A stretch of DNA of 64,000 nt from Mesobacillus boroniphilus. GTDB taxonomy: Bacteria > Bacillota > Bacilli > Bacillales > Cytobacillaceae. The stretch covers positions 62,001 to 126,000 of the forward strand of contig NZ_QTKX01000002.1 in NCBI RefSeq assembly GCF_018424685.1, in the 5' to 3' direction. Made by a program: the position numbers and the translations under genes. Below, piece by piece: positions 31,244 to 39,830 of this stretch; position 1 is the stretch's first letter; every line of letters begins with the position of its first letter. The notes under the pieces are model-generated. The model was not told the DNA's origin and ran no database searches. It was given only the letters and a program-made list of their open reading frames with translations.

Positions 31244-32498
31244 ACATAACACCAATCGGAGCATGTTTTGGAAGCTCGTCCTTACAGGTGACTTTATTTT
31301 TACCGAGTTCCTTCGATTGGAGCAATAGTTGGTCAGCAAAGATATAACCTTTTTCCATCGACGTGTGATGGTTTACTTTAAAGTAATACAATCCAAAGGA
31401 AGAGGTTATTGAGACGGCATGTTTCTCGGATTGATAATCAACCTCCACTGAACTTGTCTCGATTCCATGACGGATCCTTTCCACCAGATCGATATTCTGG
31501 CTGAAGGGTTTATTTCTGAGGATCATTGTGAATTCTTCCCCGCCGCTCCGGAACACATAATCGTTTTCAGACAAGTAGGTCTTGAGTGTATTGGCAAAAT
31601 GCTGGATCACCCGGTCGCCTACAGCATGATTGTAGGAATCGTTAATAAGCTTGAATTTATCGATGTCCGCTACAACAATCCCGACCCTTTCACCAGCCTG
31701 GTTTAACTCTGACATTTTTTTATCCATGTATGCGCGGTTCGGAATCCCGGTCAGGAAGTCCGTATAGGCCATTTGCTCGAACTTGTCCCGCTCGATTTTG
31801 TTCTGGATGCTTTGAGATTTTGAATGGAAGGAGCGGCTGACGAGATAGTTCAGAATGAATAATCCGACGACCATTTCCCACCGCTGTTCCTCAAGTAAAA
31901 GCAGCAGCAACCCGTTCGTGAACGCTGTTTTACCAAGATCCAGCCAGTTATTGCTTTCTTTATAAAACTTGATTGCCTGCTGCAGGCTTTTGATTTCTCC
32001 TAAAATATAAAAGGCAGTTGATAGGAATGTGTAGGAAATCAATGTCGTCGTCACAGCAAGTATGCACATCAAAATCCAGAATCCGAATGGAATAGTCTCA
32101 AATAGCGGGTACCCTAGCTGAAATAGGAAATATCCAATCGAGTAAATTAACACATGTGCGCCAATATTGTAAAACGTGTCCCAAAATTCATCTTCATCGG
32201 CGGTTTTAGAGCTTTTTCTGGAAAAATAAACGGTGAAACGGAATATGGTTTCAAAAATAAATAAGCCTAAAGGACCAGCGAAAATACCAAACGATAGACT
32301 ATAGCTAATCCCGTAGTCAAATTTCAGCGTTCCGTTTTGCGCTGTGATTCTTAAATGGTTATAAAGGGTTGAAAATAACCAATAGATAAATAACGCTATT
32401 AAAAAAATATTTTTATCTATAGTAAAGGCACCTAATCCAAAAGCTACGGCAACAGCAGTAAAGAATAATGTAAGATCATATAACCTAGCTTTTAGCAT
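31242..32498 (-). CDS. Membrane diguanylate cyclase (GGDEF)
   Basis: 418 residues from ATG 32498 (AAGGGGAA 9 nt upstream). About six N-terminal membrane helices (residues 1-230) precede a GGDEF domain with 'YTDFLTGIPNRAYMDKKMS' and the active-site signature RSGGEEF. It makes cyclic-di-GMP from two GTP. The inhibitory RxxD site five residues before GGEEF reads SEND, so product inhibition is probably missing. The membrane part likely senses an unknown signal. Monocistronic. The candidate c-di-GMP leader at 5.4 kb is a possible downstream target. Confidence 0.9.
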   Translation of the reverse strand: MLKARLYDLTLFFTAVAVAFGLGAFTIDKNIFLIALFIYWLFSTLYNHLRITAQNGTLKFDYGISYSLSFGIFAGPLGLFIFETIFRFTVYFSRKSSKTADEDEFWDTFYNIGAHVLIYSIGYFLFQLGYPLFETIPFGFWILMCILAVTTTLISYTFLSTAFYILGEIKSLQQAIKFYKESNNWLDLGKTAFTNGLLLLLLEEQRWEMVVGLFILNYLVSRSFHSKSQSIQNKIERDKFEQMAYTDFLTGIPNRAYMDKKMSELNQAGERVGIVVADIDKFKLINDSYNHAVGDRVIQHFANTLKTYLSENDYVFRSGGEEFTMILRNKPFSQNIDLVERIRHGIETSSVEVDYQSEKHAVSITSSFGLYYFKVNHHTSMEKGYIFADQLLLQSKELGKNKVTCKDELPKHAPIGVM

Positions 32499-32772
32499 AG
32501 GCAGAAATTCCCCTTTCCCAAACTCTACCACATAATTTTATCCTATATATAAATCTAGTTGCAAAATAATTTTTTGATTTGTTTAAATTTTTGTACCATT
32601 TGTTTTGTCTGCTGCATAACATAAAAGGCTATAATGGAATTAACGGTATCAGCAATATTTTTTTCTTGGAAATATTCTTATGACAGGGAATTTTAAACTG
32701 TTTGTCGAATAATTTCATAATATATATTCAGAATTTTTAATTAATAAATCCTTGCTAAGAGAGGGGTTTTAT

Positions 32773-33648
32773 ATGGATCTTATTTATGGTGGGATTTTAG
32801 TCCTTTTATTGATAGCTGCTGTAAGTTTAACGCTGTATTATCAGCGGAAAAGTCGGATCAACCAGCTTCCTCCCAATAATCCGCAGGCTTTTCTGGAAAA
32901 AGGGCTGCGCCAGGAGGGCAAGAAGCTTGTGGCTGTAGTGGGCGGTGATGCGGTGCATGGAAACATCAGCTATAATTTTGTCGATGATGCAGCCAGGAGG
33001 AGGAACTGCAAGGATTATCAGTTCATCAATGCCGGGGTGAATGGAAGTACCGCTTATGATGTTCTGCAGCGCTTGGATGATGTGATCGCTTGCCAGCCTG
33101 AATTTATAGTGATTTTAGTCGGATTGAATGATGCCGCGGCTAAAATAGCCCCAGACCTTGCAAAGAAGAACATCAATCTGGCTCAGCAATTGGAAAAACC
33201 GTCATTATTGGTATATGAAAAGAATCTTGCGTTAATTGTCTCAAGGCTGAAAGCAGAAACATCCGCTAAAATCGGCTTGTTATCGCTCCCGGTCGTCGGT
33301 GAGAACTTATTTTCAAAAGCGAATAAGGAAATTGACCAGTACAACGAGGTCATCAAAAAGACTGCCGAAATGACCAATGTTTTGTACCTTCCTTTAAACG
33401 AAAAATTGAAGGCATATCTAAAAGGAAAAGGGCATACGAGAGGACGGTCGCTGAAGAATGGAACGAAGCTTTACGAAAAAGCGATTATCGAGCATTTCGT
33501 ATACGGATACAGCCTTGACCGGATATCTGCCCGGAATGGATACTTGCTGCTGACCGACGGGGTGCATTTGAACAGTACGGCGGGCATGATGGCAGCGCAT
33601 CAAATCGAGCTATTCCTAAAAAAGAATGAATTGAAAGCAATCCAATAG
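32773..33648 (+). CDS. SGNH/GDSL-hydrolase-fold protein with Ser-to-Ala at the nucleophile
   Basis: 291 residues from ATG 32773 after GAGAGGGG. An N-terminal membrane anchor (about 3-22) precedes an SGNH fold. The block I motif reads GGDAVHG with Ala60 (codon GCG) where the family has Ser; block II 'NAGVNGSTAYDVLQRL', block III GLND and block V DGVH (Asp262, His265) are kept. SGNH enzymes are esterases/lipases. With the nucleophile lost, it is probably inactive as an esterase or uses another mechanism. Monocistronic with terminator. Confidence 0.8.
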   Translation: MDLIYGGILVLLLIAAVSLTLYYQRKSRINQLPPNNPQAFLEKGLRQEGKKLVAVVGGDAVHGNISYNFVDDAARRRNCKDYQFINAGVNGSTAYDVLQRLDDVIACQPEFIVILVGLNDAAAKIAPDLAKKNINLAQQLEKPSLLVYEKNLALIVSRLKAETSAKIGLLSLPVVGENLFSKANKEIDQYNEVIKKTAEMTNVLYLPLNEKLKAYLKGKGHTRGRSLKNGTKLYEKAIIEHFVYGYSLDRISARNGYLLLTDGVHLNSTAGMMAAHQIELFLKKNELKAIQ

Positions 33649-33684
33649 AAAGGATACTGCGCCATCGGCAGTATCCTTCTGTTT
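33649..33684. terminator. Terminator between SGNH and VOC genes
   Basis: AAGGATACTGC/GCAGTATCCTT stem followed by CTGTTTTT. Confidence 0.9.
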
Positions 33685-34062
33685 TTATGCAACGACCTCG
33701 CTCATGAATGCATGAGTGTTATCCTCTGTATCCTTAAAAAACACCATCCATGTTTCACTATCGCCAACTTTAGCGACAACATGCGGCTCGCCAATGAAGG
33801 AAACGCCATTTGATTGAAGCTCTTCATACTTTGCCTTGATATCTCCAACCTGTAAATAGATTACGGAACTAGGATGGGCAAATTGCTCGTTTTCGGGAAG
33901 GGTTAACAGAAGACGGACACCTTCGCAGTCGAAAAACGCCATTGTATCCGTATTGAACAATAATGGCAGACCTAATTTTTCTTGATAAAAGGTCATTGCC
34001 CTTTCAATATTTTTTACTGGTATTCCAATTTGGCCGATTTTTTGGATTGGAGTTGAGTGCAT
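33685..34062 (-). CDS. VOC (glyoxalase/bleomycin-resistance fold) family protein
   Basis: 125 residues with paired beta-alpha-beta modules: 'IGQIGIPVKNIERAMTFYQE', 'LPLLFNTDTMAFFDCEGVRL', 'VIYLQVGDIKAKYEELQSNG' and 'WMVFFKDTEDNTHAFMSE'. VOC members are metal-dependent lyases, dioxygenases or binding proteins; activity cannot be told. It is the last gene of a three-gene minus-strand unit behind two alpha/beta hydrolases, 10 bp from the preceding one. Confidence 0.85.
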   Translation of the reverse strand: MHSTPIQKIGQIGIPVKNIERAMTFYQEKLGLPLLFNTDTMAFFDCEGVRLLLTLPENEQFAHPSSVIYLQVGDIKAKYEELQSNGVSFIGEPHVVAKVGDSETWMVFFKDTEDNTHAFMSEVVA

Positions 34063-34072
34063 TGCTTGCCTC

Positions 34073-34945
34073 CTAATAATGATTTTTCAAAAATCCCTTA
34101 ATATCTGTGTCGATTTTTTCAAGATGTGCAGCGGATGGAAAATGTCCCATCTGGTACTTTTTCAATTCTAGTCGGTCACCTAAAAGTCCTTGTGTTTTTT
34201 GGGAAATTTTGTTTCCAGGAAAAAATACATCCTCTGTTCCCGTTATGACAAGGGTCGGGGCACTGTAATCTCTCAGTTCTTCCGCAGTCGTCAGCTTGGG
34301 CATTTCTTGTTCAAGGGTTGTGTGTTTGAAAATATTGCCGATAATGCTTTCGTCCATCCCATTCATGCTATTGGAGGACATCACATCGGCGATTCTGCGC
34401 AGGCTTCTGGCAGAACCGTTTATTTTGTAAAAAACCATCGGGAAAAGGATTTCCTTGATCATTTTAATCTTTGAGCCAAGGCTGATTCCAGCAGGTGCGA
34501 CAAGAACAGCGCAATGGATTCTTTCTGGCATAAATGCGGCAATCCTGAGGATGATGCCTCCACCGTATGAGGGGCCGATGAATGCGCATTTTTCAATCTT
34601 ATAATGGTCCATCAAATCCTGTGTCCACTCGGCAAAGCTGCCATCTGAGGCGGAAATCCGGTTTTCGTCACTGTATCCCGGATGTCCGATGGTGTCAGGT
34701 GCATAGACCTTATACTCTTCCAGCAAGCCTTTGAACCAGGATAAGGTAACCGGATTGATGCAATTGCCACCCTGGAAAATAAATAAGGGCTTCCCGTCTT
34801 CCTTCCCCATTATTAGGACATGTGTGCTGCCAAATCTCGTCTGGACGTATTCCCTGCCAATCAGTGAATCGAACTGGGTGAGATACTCTTCATATTGGTT
34901 AAGAATCTGCTCTTTTCCTTCCAAGCTTTTATAAATGGTTTTCAT
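34073..34945 (-). CDS. Alpha/beta hydrolase
   Basis: 290 residues. Nucleophile elbow GPSYGGG (Gly-x-Ser-x-Gly), acid region 'TLVITGTEDVFFPG' and a late His in YQMGHFPSAAHLEK supply a plausible Ser-Asp-His triad. 'VYAPDTIGHPGYSDENR' is the usual loop. Cytoplasmic esterase or C-C hydrolase of unknown substrate. Its start overlaps the stop of the upstream hydrolase by 4 bp. Confidence 0.88.
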   Translation of the reverse strand: MKTIYKSLEGKEQILNQYEEYLTQFDSLIGREYVQTRFGSTHVLIMGKEDGKPLFIFQGGNCINPVTLSWFKGLLEEYKVYAPDTIGHPGYSDENRISASDGSFAEWTQDLMDHYKIEKCAFIGPSYGGGIILRIAAFMPERIHCAVLVAPAGISLGSKIKMIKEILFPMVFYKINGSARSLRRIADVMSSNSMNGMDESIIGNIFKHTTLEQEMPKLTTAEELRDYSAPTLVITGTEDVFFPGNKISQKTQGLLGDRLELKKYQMGHFPSAAHLEKIDTDIKGFLKNHY

Positions 34946-35991
34946 AGATTGATAACCTCTGGTTTTATATGGCTTAATTGATTGATAAGGTGCTGTTCGA
35001 TCAGTTCAGTATCATCTGGGTGAAAGAGATGTGCCGATTTATCCATCCATATAAAATTTTTCTCATGGGTTGTTTTTAATGTGTTGAGATAGTCTTCTGC
35101 AAGATGGGCATGGACATGGACATCCTTCCTGCCATGGATGAAGGTGACAGGAACACCAACAGATGGTACATCTTTTCGCACATCAATCTTTGGTATATTC
35201 CGGATGAATTCGTCTGAATAGATGAGCCTGAAGCCACTGTAAAAGGTATGGAAAACATCAGTTAGACTGTAATCCCTTGAAATTAGCATATTTAGAGAAA
35301 TCTTTCCGAGGCCAGGGTGCTTGATTTTGTCGTCTTTATAGACCATCGTGCTGTATTTCATCTGCCATTTTCGCAGGACACCCCATTGTTTATAGCCCTC
35401 TGTAAAAGGCGGATCGCCAACGGCTTCAAGTTCATTCAAGGCTTTGAAATCACCTCGCCGTTTTGCTTCTTTTTTTGCCCATTCGAGACCTTCCCGGTCA
35501 TTTTCTACCCAGCTGATAATCTGTGACAATCCTACATACGAATGGAATTTTCCGGGATGGCTTTTTATCAGGTACATGCCGATCAGTGTTCCGAATGAAT
35601 GAGCGGCAAGAAAGATTTTTTCCTGATTGAACGTTTCTCTTAAAAAGTCAGTTAGTTCCGCTGCGTCGGATACAAGTTGGTCAAAGGTCATGGATGTTTG
35701 GGGAATATCTTTGTGATAGGATTGTCCCGTCCCGCGCTGGTCCCAAAATACAACGGTAAAATGCTTAACCAGGTCTTGGGTGTTGGTAGCGACAGTATAG
35801 TTTTTGCCTCTGGAAGAGACGCCAGGCAGGGGCATGGAAGGGCCTCCGTGCAAAAACAGCAGCACCGGGTTCTTGGGTGAATGGGACTGGATGAGGATGC
35901 TCTGTTGGATTCCGCCGATTGTTATCGTTTCAATTCGGTCTATTCCGTCTTCAGGAATATGAAAATCAGGCTTACGAGAGAAAAAGCCCAT
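34942..35991 (-). CDS. Alpha/beta hydrolase, proline-iminopeptidase-like
   Basis: 349 residues. Oxyanion-hole motif 'LFLHGGPSMPLPG', 'VFWDQRGTGQSY' and nucleophile elbow LAAHSFGTLIG are characteristic of the proline iminopeptidase-like S33 group. 'VPVTFIHGRKDVHV' and a late DKSAHLFH give the acid and His. Likely an aminopeptidase or esterase. First gene of the three-gene unit, start after GAGGTGATGTT. Confidence 0.88.
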   Translation of the reverse strand: MGFFSRKPDFHIPEDGIDRIETITIGGIQQSILIQSHSPKNPVLLFLHGGPSMPLPGVSSRGKNYTVATNTQDLVKHFTVVFWDQRGTGQSYHKDIPQTSMTFDQLVSDAAELTDFLRETFNQEKIFLAAHSFGTLIGMYLIKSHPGKFHSYVGLSQIISWVENDREGLEWAKKEAKRRGDFKALNELEAVGDPPFTEGYKQWGVLRKWQMKYSTMVYKDDKIKHPGLGKISLNMLISRDYSLTDVFHTFYSGFRLIYSDEFIRNIPKIDVRKDVPSVGVPVTFIHGRKDVHVHAHLAEDYLNTLKTTHEKNFIWMDKSAHLFHPDDTELIEQHLINQLSHIKPEVINL

Positions 35992-36095
35992 AACATCACC
36001 TCGTTCGATATACTAAAAATTGTAATACTGTTTATATGTAAAAATTCCATTAATTACTATATTACTTTAGTACTAGAAAAATATCTCGAAAAAGT

Positions 36096-36128
36096 TGAAA
36101 CTTTTTTTACCTTATTGTGCTCTAAAGA
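36096..36128 (+). promoter_or_regulatory. Possible ECF-type promoter of the sigma/anti-sigma operon
   Basis: TGAAAC followed by a T-run (36096-36108) looks like the -35 of ECF sigma promoters, suitable for autoregulation. The -10 is not a good CGTC/CGTA match, so support is partial. Confidence 0.35.
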
Positions 36129-36146
36129 GTGAAAGGAGGTCAGGAA

Positions 36147-36680
36147 ATGAAAGAAGCAAAGCTTGTGAAGAAAGCGGTGAAGGGGAACGCCAAAGCCTTT
36201 GAAGAGCTGCTGGTTTTACATAGTGAACGATTGTATAGGACTGCTTTTTTATATGCGGGGAACAGAGAGGATGCCCTTGATATCGTGCAGGAAACTTCCT
36301 GTAAAGCCTTCCTGGCAATCGGGCAGCTGAAAAATGAACAATATTTTTTAACCTGGCTGACAAGGATCCTAATTCATTGTGCGTACGATGTTTTGAAAAA
36401 AAGAAAAAAAGAAACGCCAGTTGAGAAACTAGTAAACCTGCCTTCGAGCAATGACCATAAGGTGGCAGAGAACCTCGATTTAATGGAGGCTATTACTCAG
36501 CTAAAAGATCAGCATCGGACGGCAATTATCCTATTTTACTATCATGATCTGACAATCAGCGAGATCGCCAGAACGATGGACATACCTGAAAATACCGTGA
36601 AAACTTATCTGCAGCGCGGCCGGAAGGAACTGAAGACTAGATTGGGGGGCGAACCGGATGGAAAAGAAAATGTTTCATGA
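36147..36680 (+). CDS. ECF-type RNA polymerase sigma factor
   Basis: 177 residues from ATG 36147 (AAAGGAGGT 7 nt upstream). Region 2: 'YRTAFLYAGNREDALDIVQE'. Region 4: 'LKDQHRTAIILFYYHDLTIS' with 'ENTVKTYLQRGRKELK'. It directs RNA polymerase to a small regulon in response to envelope or other stress. The next gene overlaps it by 23 bp and encodes a membrane protein likely to be its anti-sigma factor. Confidence 0.93.
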   Translation: MKEAKLVKKAVKGNAKAFEELLVLHSERLYRTAFLYAGNREDALDIVQETSCKAFLAIGQLKNEQYFLTWLTRILIHCAYDVLKKRKKETPVEKLVNLPSSNDHKVAENLDLMEAITQLKDQHRTAIILFYYHDLTISEIARTMDIPENTVKTYLQRGRKELKTRLGGEPDGKENVS

Positions 36681-37641
36681 ATCGATTGACCAGATTGAGG
36701 TACCTGGAGATGATGTTTTAAACGCAATCCAGGCTGGGGTAAGGAAAGGAAGCAAGATGAGAGCTAAGCAAAAATCACGTTTTAAAGTATTAGGGGCGTC
36801 AGTTGCAGCTGCTGCAGTCCTGTTCGTTGCATCAGGCTTCATGGTGCCCTCCGTAGGGAATGTGATGGCGGATATTCCTTTCCTGGCGAAGCTTTATGAA
36901 CATGACAAGGTTGCAGGAAATCTGGCCTCACAGCAACTCATCACTGAGTTGAATGAAAAGGCAACTTTTGACGGAATTGATGTGAGAGTTACCAATGCTT
37001 ATTATGACGGAGCAATAATTGGCGTCACCTTTGATGTTAAGGGTGAGGTGAAGGGCGACGAGGACGAGATTTATGCATTCTATGAAATTTTCGATCGAGA
37101 TCCGAATATCGAAGAAACGATGGAGCTGGTAAAGTTGATGCCTGCTGAAGGAGGCTACAAAGGACATATCCAGCTAAGCTATCCGAGAGCGGAATTGCCA
37201 GCAGAAACAACTTTGCCATTCAACATCATAGGAATTGGTGAAATCAAGGATAGCTGGAAGGACGAACAGGGGAAATGGAATTTTGACGTGCCGGTCAGCC
37301 AGCTGCCATTTGAAACGGCAGAGCTAGGACAGGTAAGTGAGTATGGTGATTATAGGATTACGTTCGAAAAGCTGATAACCGGGAATTCTTCGACAGCCAT
37401 TGAATATACAATGAGTTATCCTGAAGCTGTTCAAAGAGTCATGCTCGATCTTTTTGACGACAAGGGCGAGCAAATAATTGGCGGAACCTCGGATGCAAAA
37501 ATAGAGAAAAAAATCAAAAATGGAACAGTGACAGAGAAAAGAAGGAAGACCATCCCGATGGTACCGGATTCAGATTATATCGAGATTCGCCCGACGATGG
37601 AGTCAGGAGAGAAGCTTAAGTCTGTTAAAATAGACCTGTAA
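36658..37641 (+). CDS. DUF4179 membrane protein, probable anti-sigma factor
   Basis: 327 residues. A short cytoplasmic N terminus ('FHESIDQIEVPGDDVLNAIQ') is followed by one membrane helix ('VLGASVAAAAVLFVASGFMV', about 44-63) and a large external domain of DUF4179 type, starting 'FLAKLYEHDKVAG'. In Bacillus such proteins sit behind ECF sigma genes and hold the sigma factor at the membrane. The 23-bp overlap with the sigma gene supports that role. The signal is unknown. Confidence 0.85.
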   Translation: MEKKMFHESIDQIEVPGDDVLNAIQAGVRKGSKMRAKQKSRFKVLGASVAAAAVLFVASGFMVPSVGNVMADIPFLAKLYEHDKVAGNLASQQLITELNEKATFDGIDVRVTNAYYDGAIIGVTFDVKGEVKGDEDEIYAFYEIFDRDPNIEETMELVKLMPAEGGYKGHIQLSYPRAELPAETTLPFNIIGIGEIKDSWKDEQGKWNFDVPVSQLPFETAELGQVSEYGDYRITFEKLITGNSSTAIEYTMSYPEAVQRVMLDLFDDKGEQIIGGTSDAKIEKKIKNGTVTEKRRKTIPMVPDSDYIEIRPTMESGEKLKSVKIDL

Positions 37642-37649
37642 AAAGTTGA

Positions 37650-37682
37650 GGCGCTGGAAATCATCCAGCGCCATTCATTTTT
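37650..37682. terminator. Terminator after the anti-sigma gene
   Basis: GGCGCTGGA/TCCAGCGCC stem followed by ATTCATTTTT; overlaps the 3' end of the convergent DHFR-like gene. Confidence 0.8.
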
Positions 37683-38200
37683 GATCTGTATTTCAGTGCG
37701 GCAATCTGTCCATAACGTCCTGTGTCTGTTAATTCGAAATTCGCAGGCGGTGTGCCTTCTGGAAAAAGAGGAATCCCTTCACCAACCAATTTCGGAATGA
37801 TATAAAGCTCGATTTCGTCTATCAGGTTTTTCTCAAGAAATTGTTTCACGAGTTGGCCACCGCCGACCAGCCAGACATACCCGTCGGACTGTTCCTTCAG
37901 ACGCGAAACTAGTGTTTCCAGCTCTTCATCTGTAAACGTGACTTCGGGGGAGCTTTCTTGAGGATGGATAGATAAAACGTAACATGCTTTCCCGGCATAA
38001 GGGAACTCATTCGTCAGATTTAAAACCTCCTCGTAAGTTTTACGCCCCATGATAACCGTCCCAACCTGGCTGTAAAACTCACTGTAGCCATTATCGCCTT
38101 CGCCTTCCACATCATCCAGCCAGTCAACGGCGCCATCTAGCCTAGCGATATAGCCATCGAGACTCATCGCGATATAAAGTATTACATTGCTCTTTTTCAT
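37661..38200 (-). CDS. Dihydrofolate-reductase-fold protein (RibD C-terminal-like)
   Basis: 179 residues beginning MKKSNVILYIAMSLDGYIAR, the hallmark of the YyaP/YwjB-type reductases. 'VIMGRKTYEEVL' and 'VWLVGGGQLVKQFLEKNLID' supply the NADPH-binding parts. It shares the fold of DHFR and of riboflavin-specific reductase; true substrate unknown. Starts after GGAGG, convergent with the anti-sigma gene, and divergent from the HAD gene. Confidence 0.88.
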   Translation of the reverse strand: MKKSNVILYIAMSLDGYIARLDGAVDWLDDVEGEGDNGYSEFYSQVGTVIMGRKTYEEVLNLTNEFPYAGKACYVLSIHPQESSPEVTFTDEELETLVSRLKEQSDGYVWLVGGGQLVKQFLEKNLIDEIELYIIPKLVGEGIPLFPEGTPPANFELTDTGRYGQIAALKYRSKMNGAG

Positions 38201-38260
38201 CTAACATCCTCCAAGCGGGTGTATAATAACGATATTCTACCAAATATGGGAGGCATATTC

Positions 38261-38725
38261 ATGCTTGCTTTGAACATACCGGGCAGAGGCCAATTTACTA
38301 TTCATCATCTTGTTTTGGATTTTAACGGAACCATTGCCTTCAATGGTGATTTGATTTCAGGCGTTGCTGAAAGAATCACACTTCTAAGCAAGGACATGGA
38401 GATTCATGTCACTACAGCAGATACGAATGGAACCGTAGCCAGGCAATGCAGCGGGCTGCCGGTATCGGTGCTGGTTCTTCACTCTGATGATCACACTGGT
38501 GAAAAAGGGGAGTTTATCCGCAGTCTGGACGGAGTGATCTGCATGGGCAACGGGGCGAATGATGAAGCGATGTTCGCAGAATCCGACATCGCCATTGGTG
38601 TAATCGGAAGAGAAGGATGTTCAACGTCAACACTGTTGAAGAGTGATATTACAATTCAAAATATCAATGACGCGCTGGATTTACTGTTGAAACCTACACG
38701 GATGATCGCCACGCTTCGAAAGTAG
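38261..38725 (+). CDS. HAD-superfamily hydrolase, small P-type-ATPase-like domain
   Basis: 154 residues from ATG 38261 (GGGAGGC 7 nt upstream). Motif I is DFNGTIA, with Asn where phosphatases have the second Asp, as often in HAD ATPase-like proteins; motif IV is CMGNGANDEAMF. There is no cap domain. The second Asp usually acts as general acid in phosphatases, so its loss suggests weak phosphatase activity or a phospho-carrier role. Followed by a 20-bp repeat array. Confidence 0.82.
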   Translation: MLALNIPGRGQFTIHHLVLDFNGTIAFNGDLISGVAERITLLSKDMEIHVTTADTNGTVARQCSGLPVSVLVLHSDDHTGEKGEFIRSLDGVICMGNGANDEAMFAESDIAIGVIGREGCSTSTLLKSDITIQNINDALDLLLKPTRMIATLRK

Positions 38726-38762
38726 CCAGGTGAACTGGAAAAGAGCGCCCGGAATTTCCAGT

Positions 38763-38856
38763 TCGCCAATAAAATTTGATTTTCGTCAATAAATAAATTT
38801 TTTCGCAAATAAAATTTGAAAATCGCCAATAAAGTTGTGAACACCGCCAATAAAAA
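38763..38856. repeat. 20-bp tandem repeat, 5 degenerate copies
   Basis: CGCCAATAAA, CGTCAATAAA, CGCAAATAAA, CGCCAATAAA and CGCCAATAAA begin at 38764, 38784, 38804, 38824 and 38845, i.e. 20-21 bp apart, with ATTTGA-like linkers. It lies downstream of the HAD gene; no coding potential. Confidence 0.85.
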
Positions 38857-39040
38857 GAAAAAAGGCATGAAACTTATGTTTTTTTCAATGTAAAATCGTT
38901 TCTTCCATCCAACCCGGCTCAACCTTCAAGCGGTTGAGCCGATTTCCTCTGAAAAATATCTCAAAACACACTCGAAAATTACCTTTCCTCTCAACCTTCA
39001 TAAAAATATATAATAGATTCACACACCATTTTTACCATTA

Positions 39041-39057
39041 TTAAGAAAATCTTAAGA
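39041..39057. promoter_or_regulatory. Direct repeat TTAAGA with 11-bp period, probable response-regulator site
   Basis: TTAAGA at 39041 and 39052, with a partial TTAAGG at 39075, sits 33-55 bp upstream of a TAGAAT -10 (39090-39095). Direct repeats of 11 bp are the usual footprint of OmpR-type regulators, so autoregulation by the gene at 39138 is plausible. Confidence 0.45.
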
Positions 39058-39137
39058 TTTATCATCAGTGAATATTAAGGTTCACTGCCTAGAATAGAAA
39101 ATATAAAAGCTGCCTGTATGGGAATGGGGTTTTAAAT

Positions 39138-39830
39138 GTGGAACAATACAATGTGCTGGTTGTCGATGATGAAAAAGAAATACGTGATGCGATCGAGATT
39201 TATTTGAAAAATGAAGGGATTAAAGTGATCAAGGCGGCAGATGGGATCGAGGCGATCGAGAAGCTGAATGAGCAGCCTGTTCACTTGATTCTGCTCGATG
39301 TGATGATGCCGAGGCAGGACGGGATTACGACAACATTCCGAATCCGCGAGGACAAGAACATCCCAATCATCATTTTGAGCGCCAAAGCGGAGGACACCGA
39401 TAAAATCCTCGGACTTCAGGTGGGTGCGGATGATTATGTGACGAAGCCATTCAATCCGCTTGAACTGATTGCCAGGGTGAAATCACAGCTCAGGAGGTAT
39501 GTCACACTTGGTACATATGAAGGAAAGGCGAAAGTGATTGACCTGAACGGACTGACATTGGATCAGTCGTCAAAGGAAGTCCTAGCCCACGGCGAAGCGG
39601 TAAAACTGACGCCAATCGAGTACAAGATCCTCGAGCTGTTGATGACGAATGCCGGCAGAGTGTTTTCAATTAATGATATTTATGAGCGAGTATGGAAGGA
39701 ACCAAGCTACAATGCTGAAAACACAGTAGCCGTTCATATCCGCAAAATACGAGAAAAAATAGAGATCGATCCGAAGAATCCAAGATTTTTGAAGGTGGTG
39801 TGGGGGATTGGATATAAAATCGAAAAGTAA
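39138..39830 (+). CDS. OmpR-family response regulator
   Basis: 230 residues, GTG start. Receiver domain with DD pair at 10-11, phospho-acceptor Asp54 in ILLDVMMP and Lys in DDYVTKPFNP; C-terminal winged helix 'LTPIEYKILELLMTNAGRVF' with 'NTVAVHIRKIREKIE'. Overlaps the histidine kinase gene by 23 bp, so they form one two-component operon. The layout resembles VanR-like regulators of envelope stress; target genes unknown. Confidence 0.95.
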   Translation: MEQYNVLVVDDEKEIRDAIEIYLKNEGIKVIKAADGIEAIEKLNEQPVHLILLDVMMPRQDGITTTFRIREDKNIPIIILSAKAEDTDKILGLQVGADDYVTKPFNPLELIARVKSQLRRYVTLGTYEGKAKVIDLNGLTLDQSSKEVLAHGEAVKLTPIEYKILELLMTNAGRVFSINDIYERVWKEPSYNAENTVAVHIRKIREKIEIDPKNPRFLKVVWGIGYKIEK

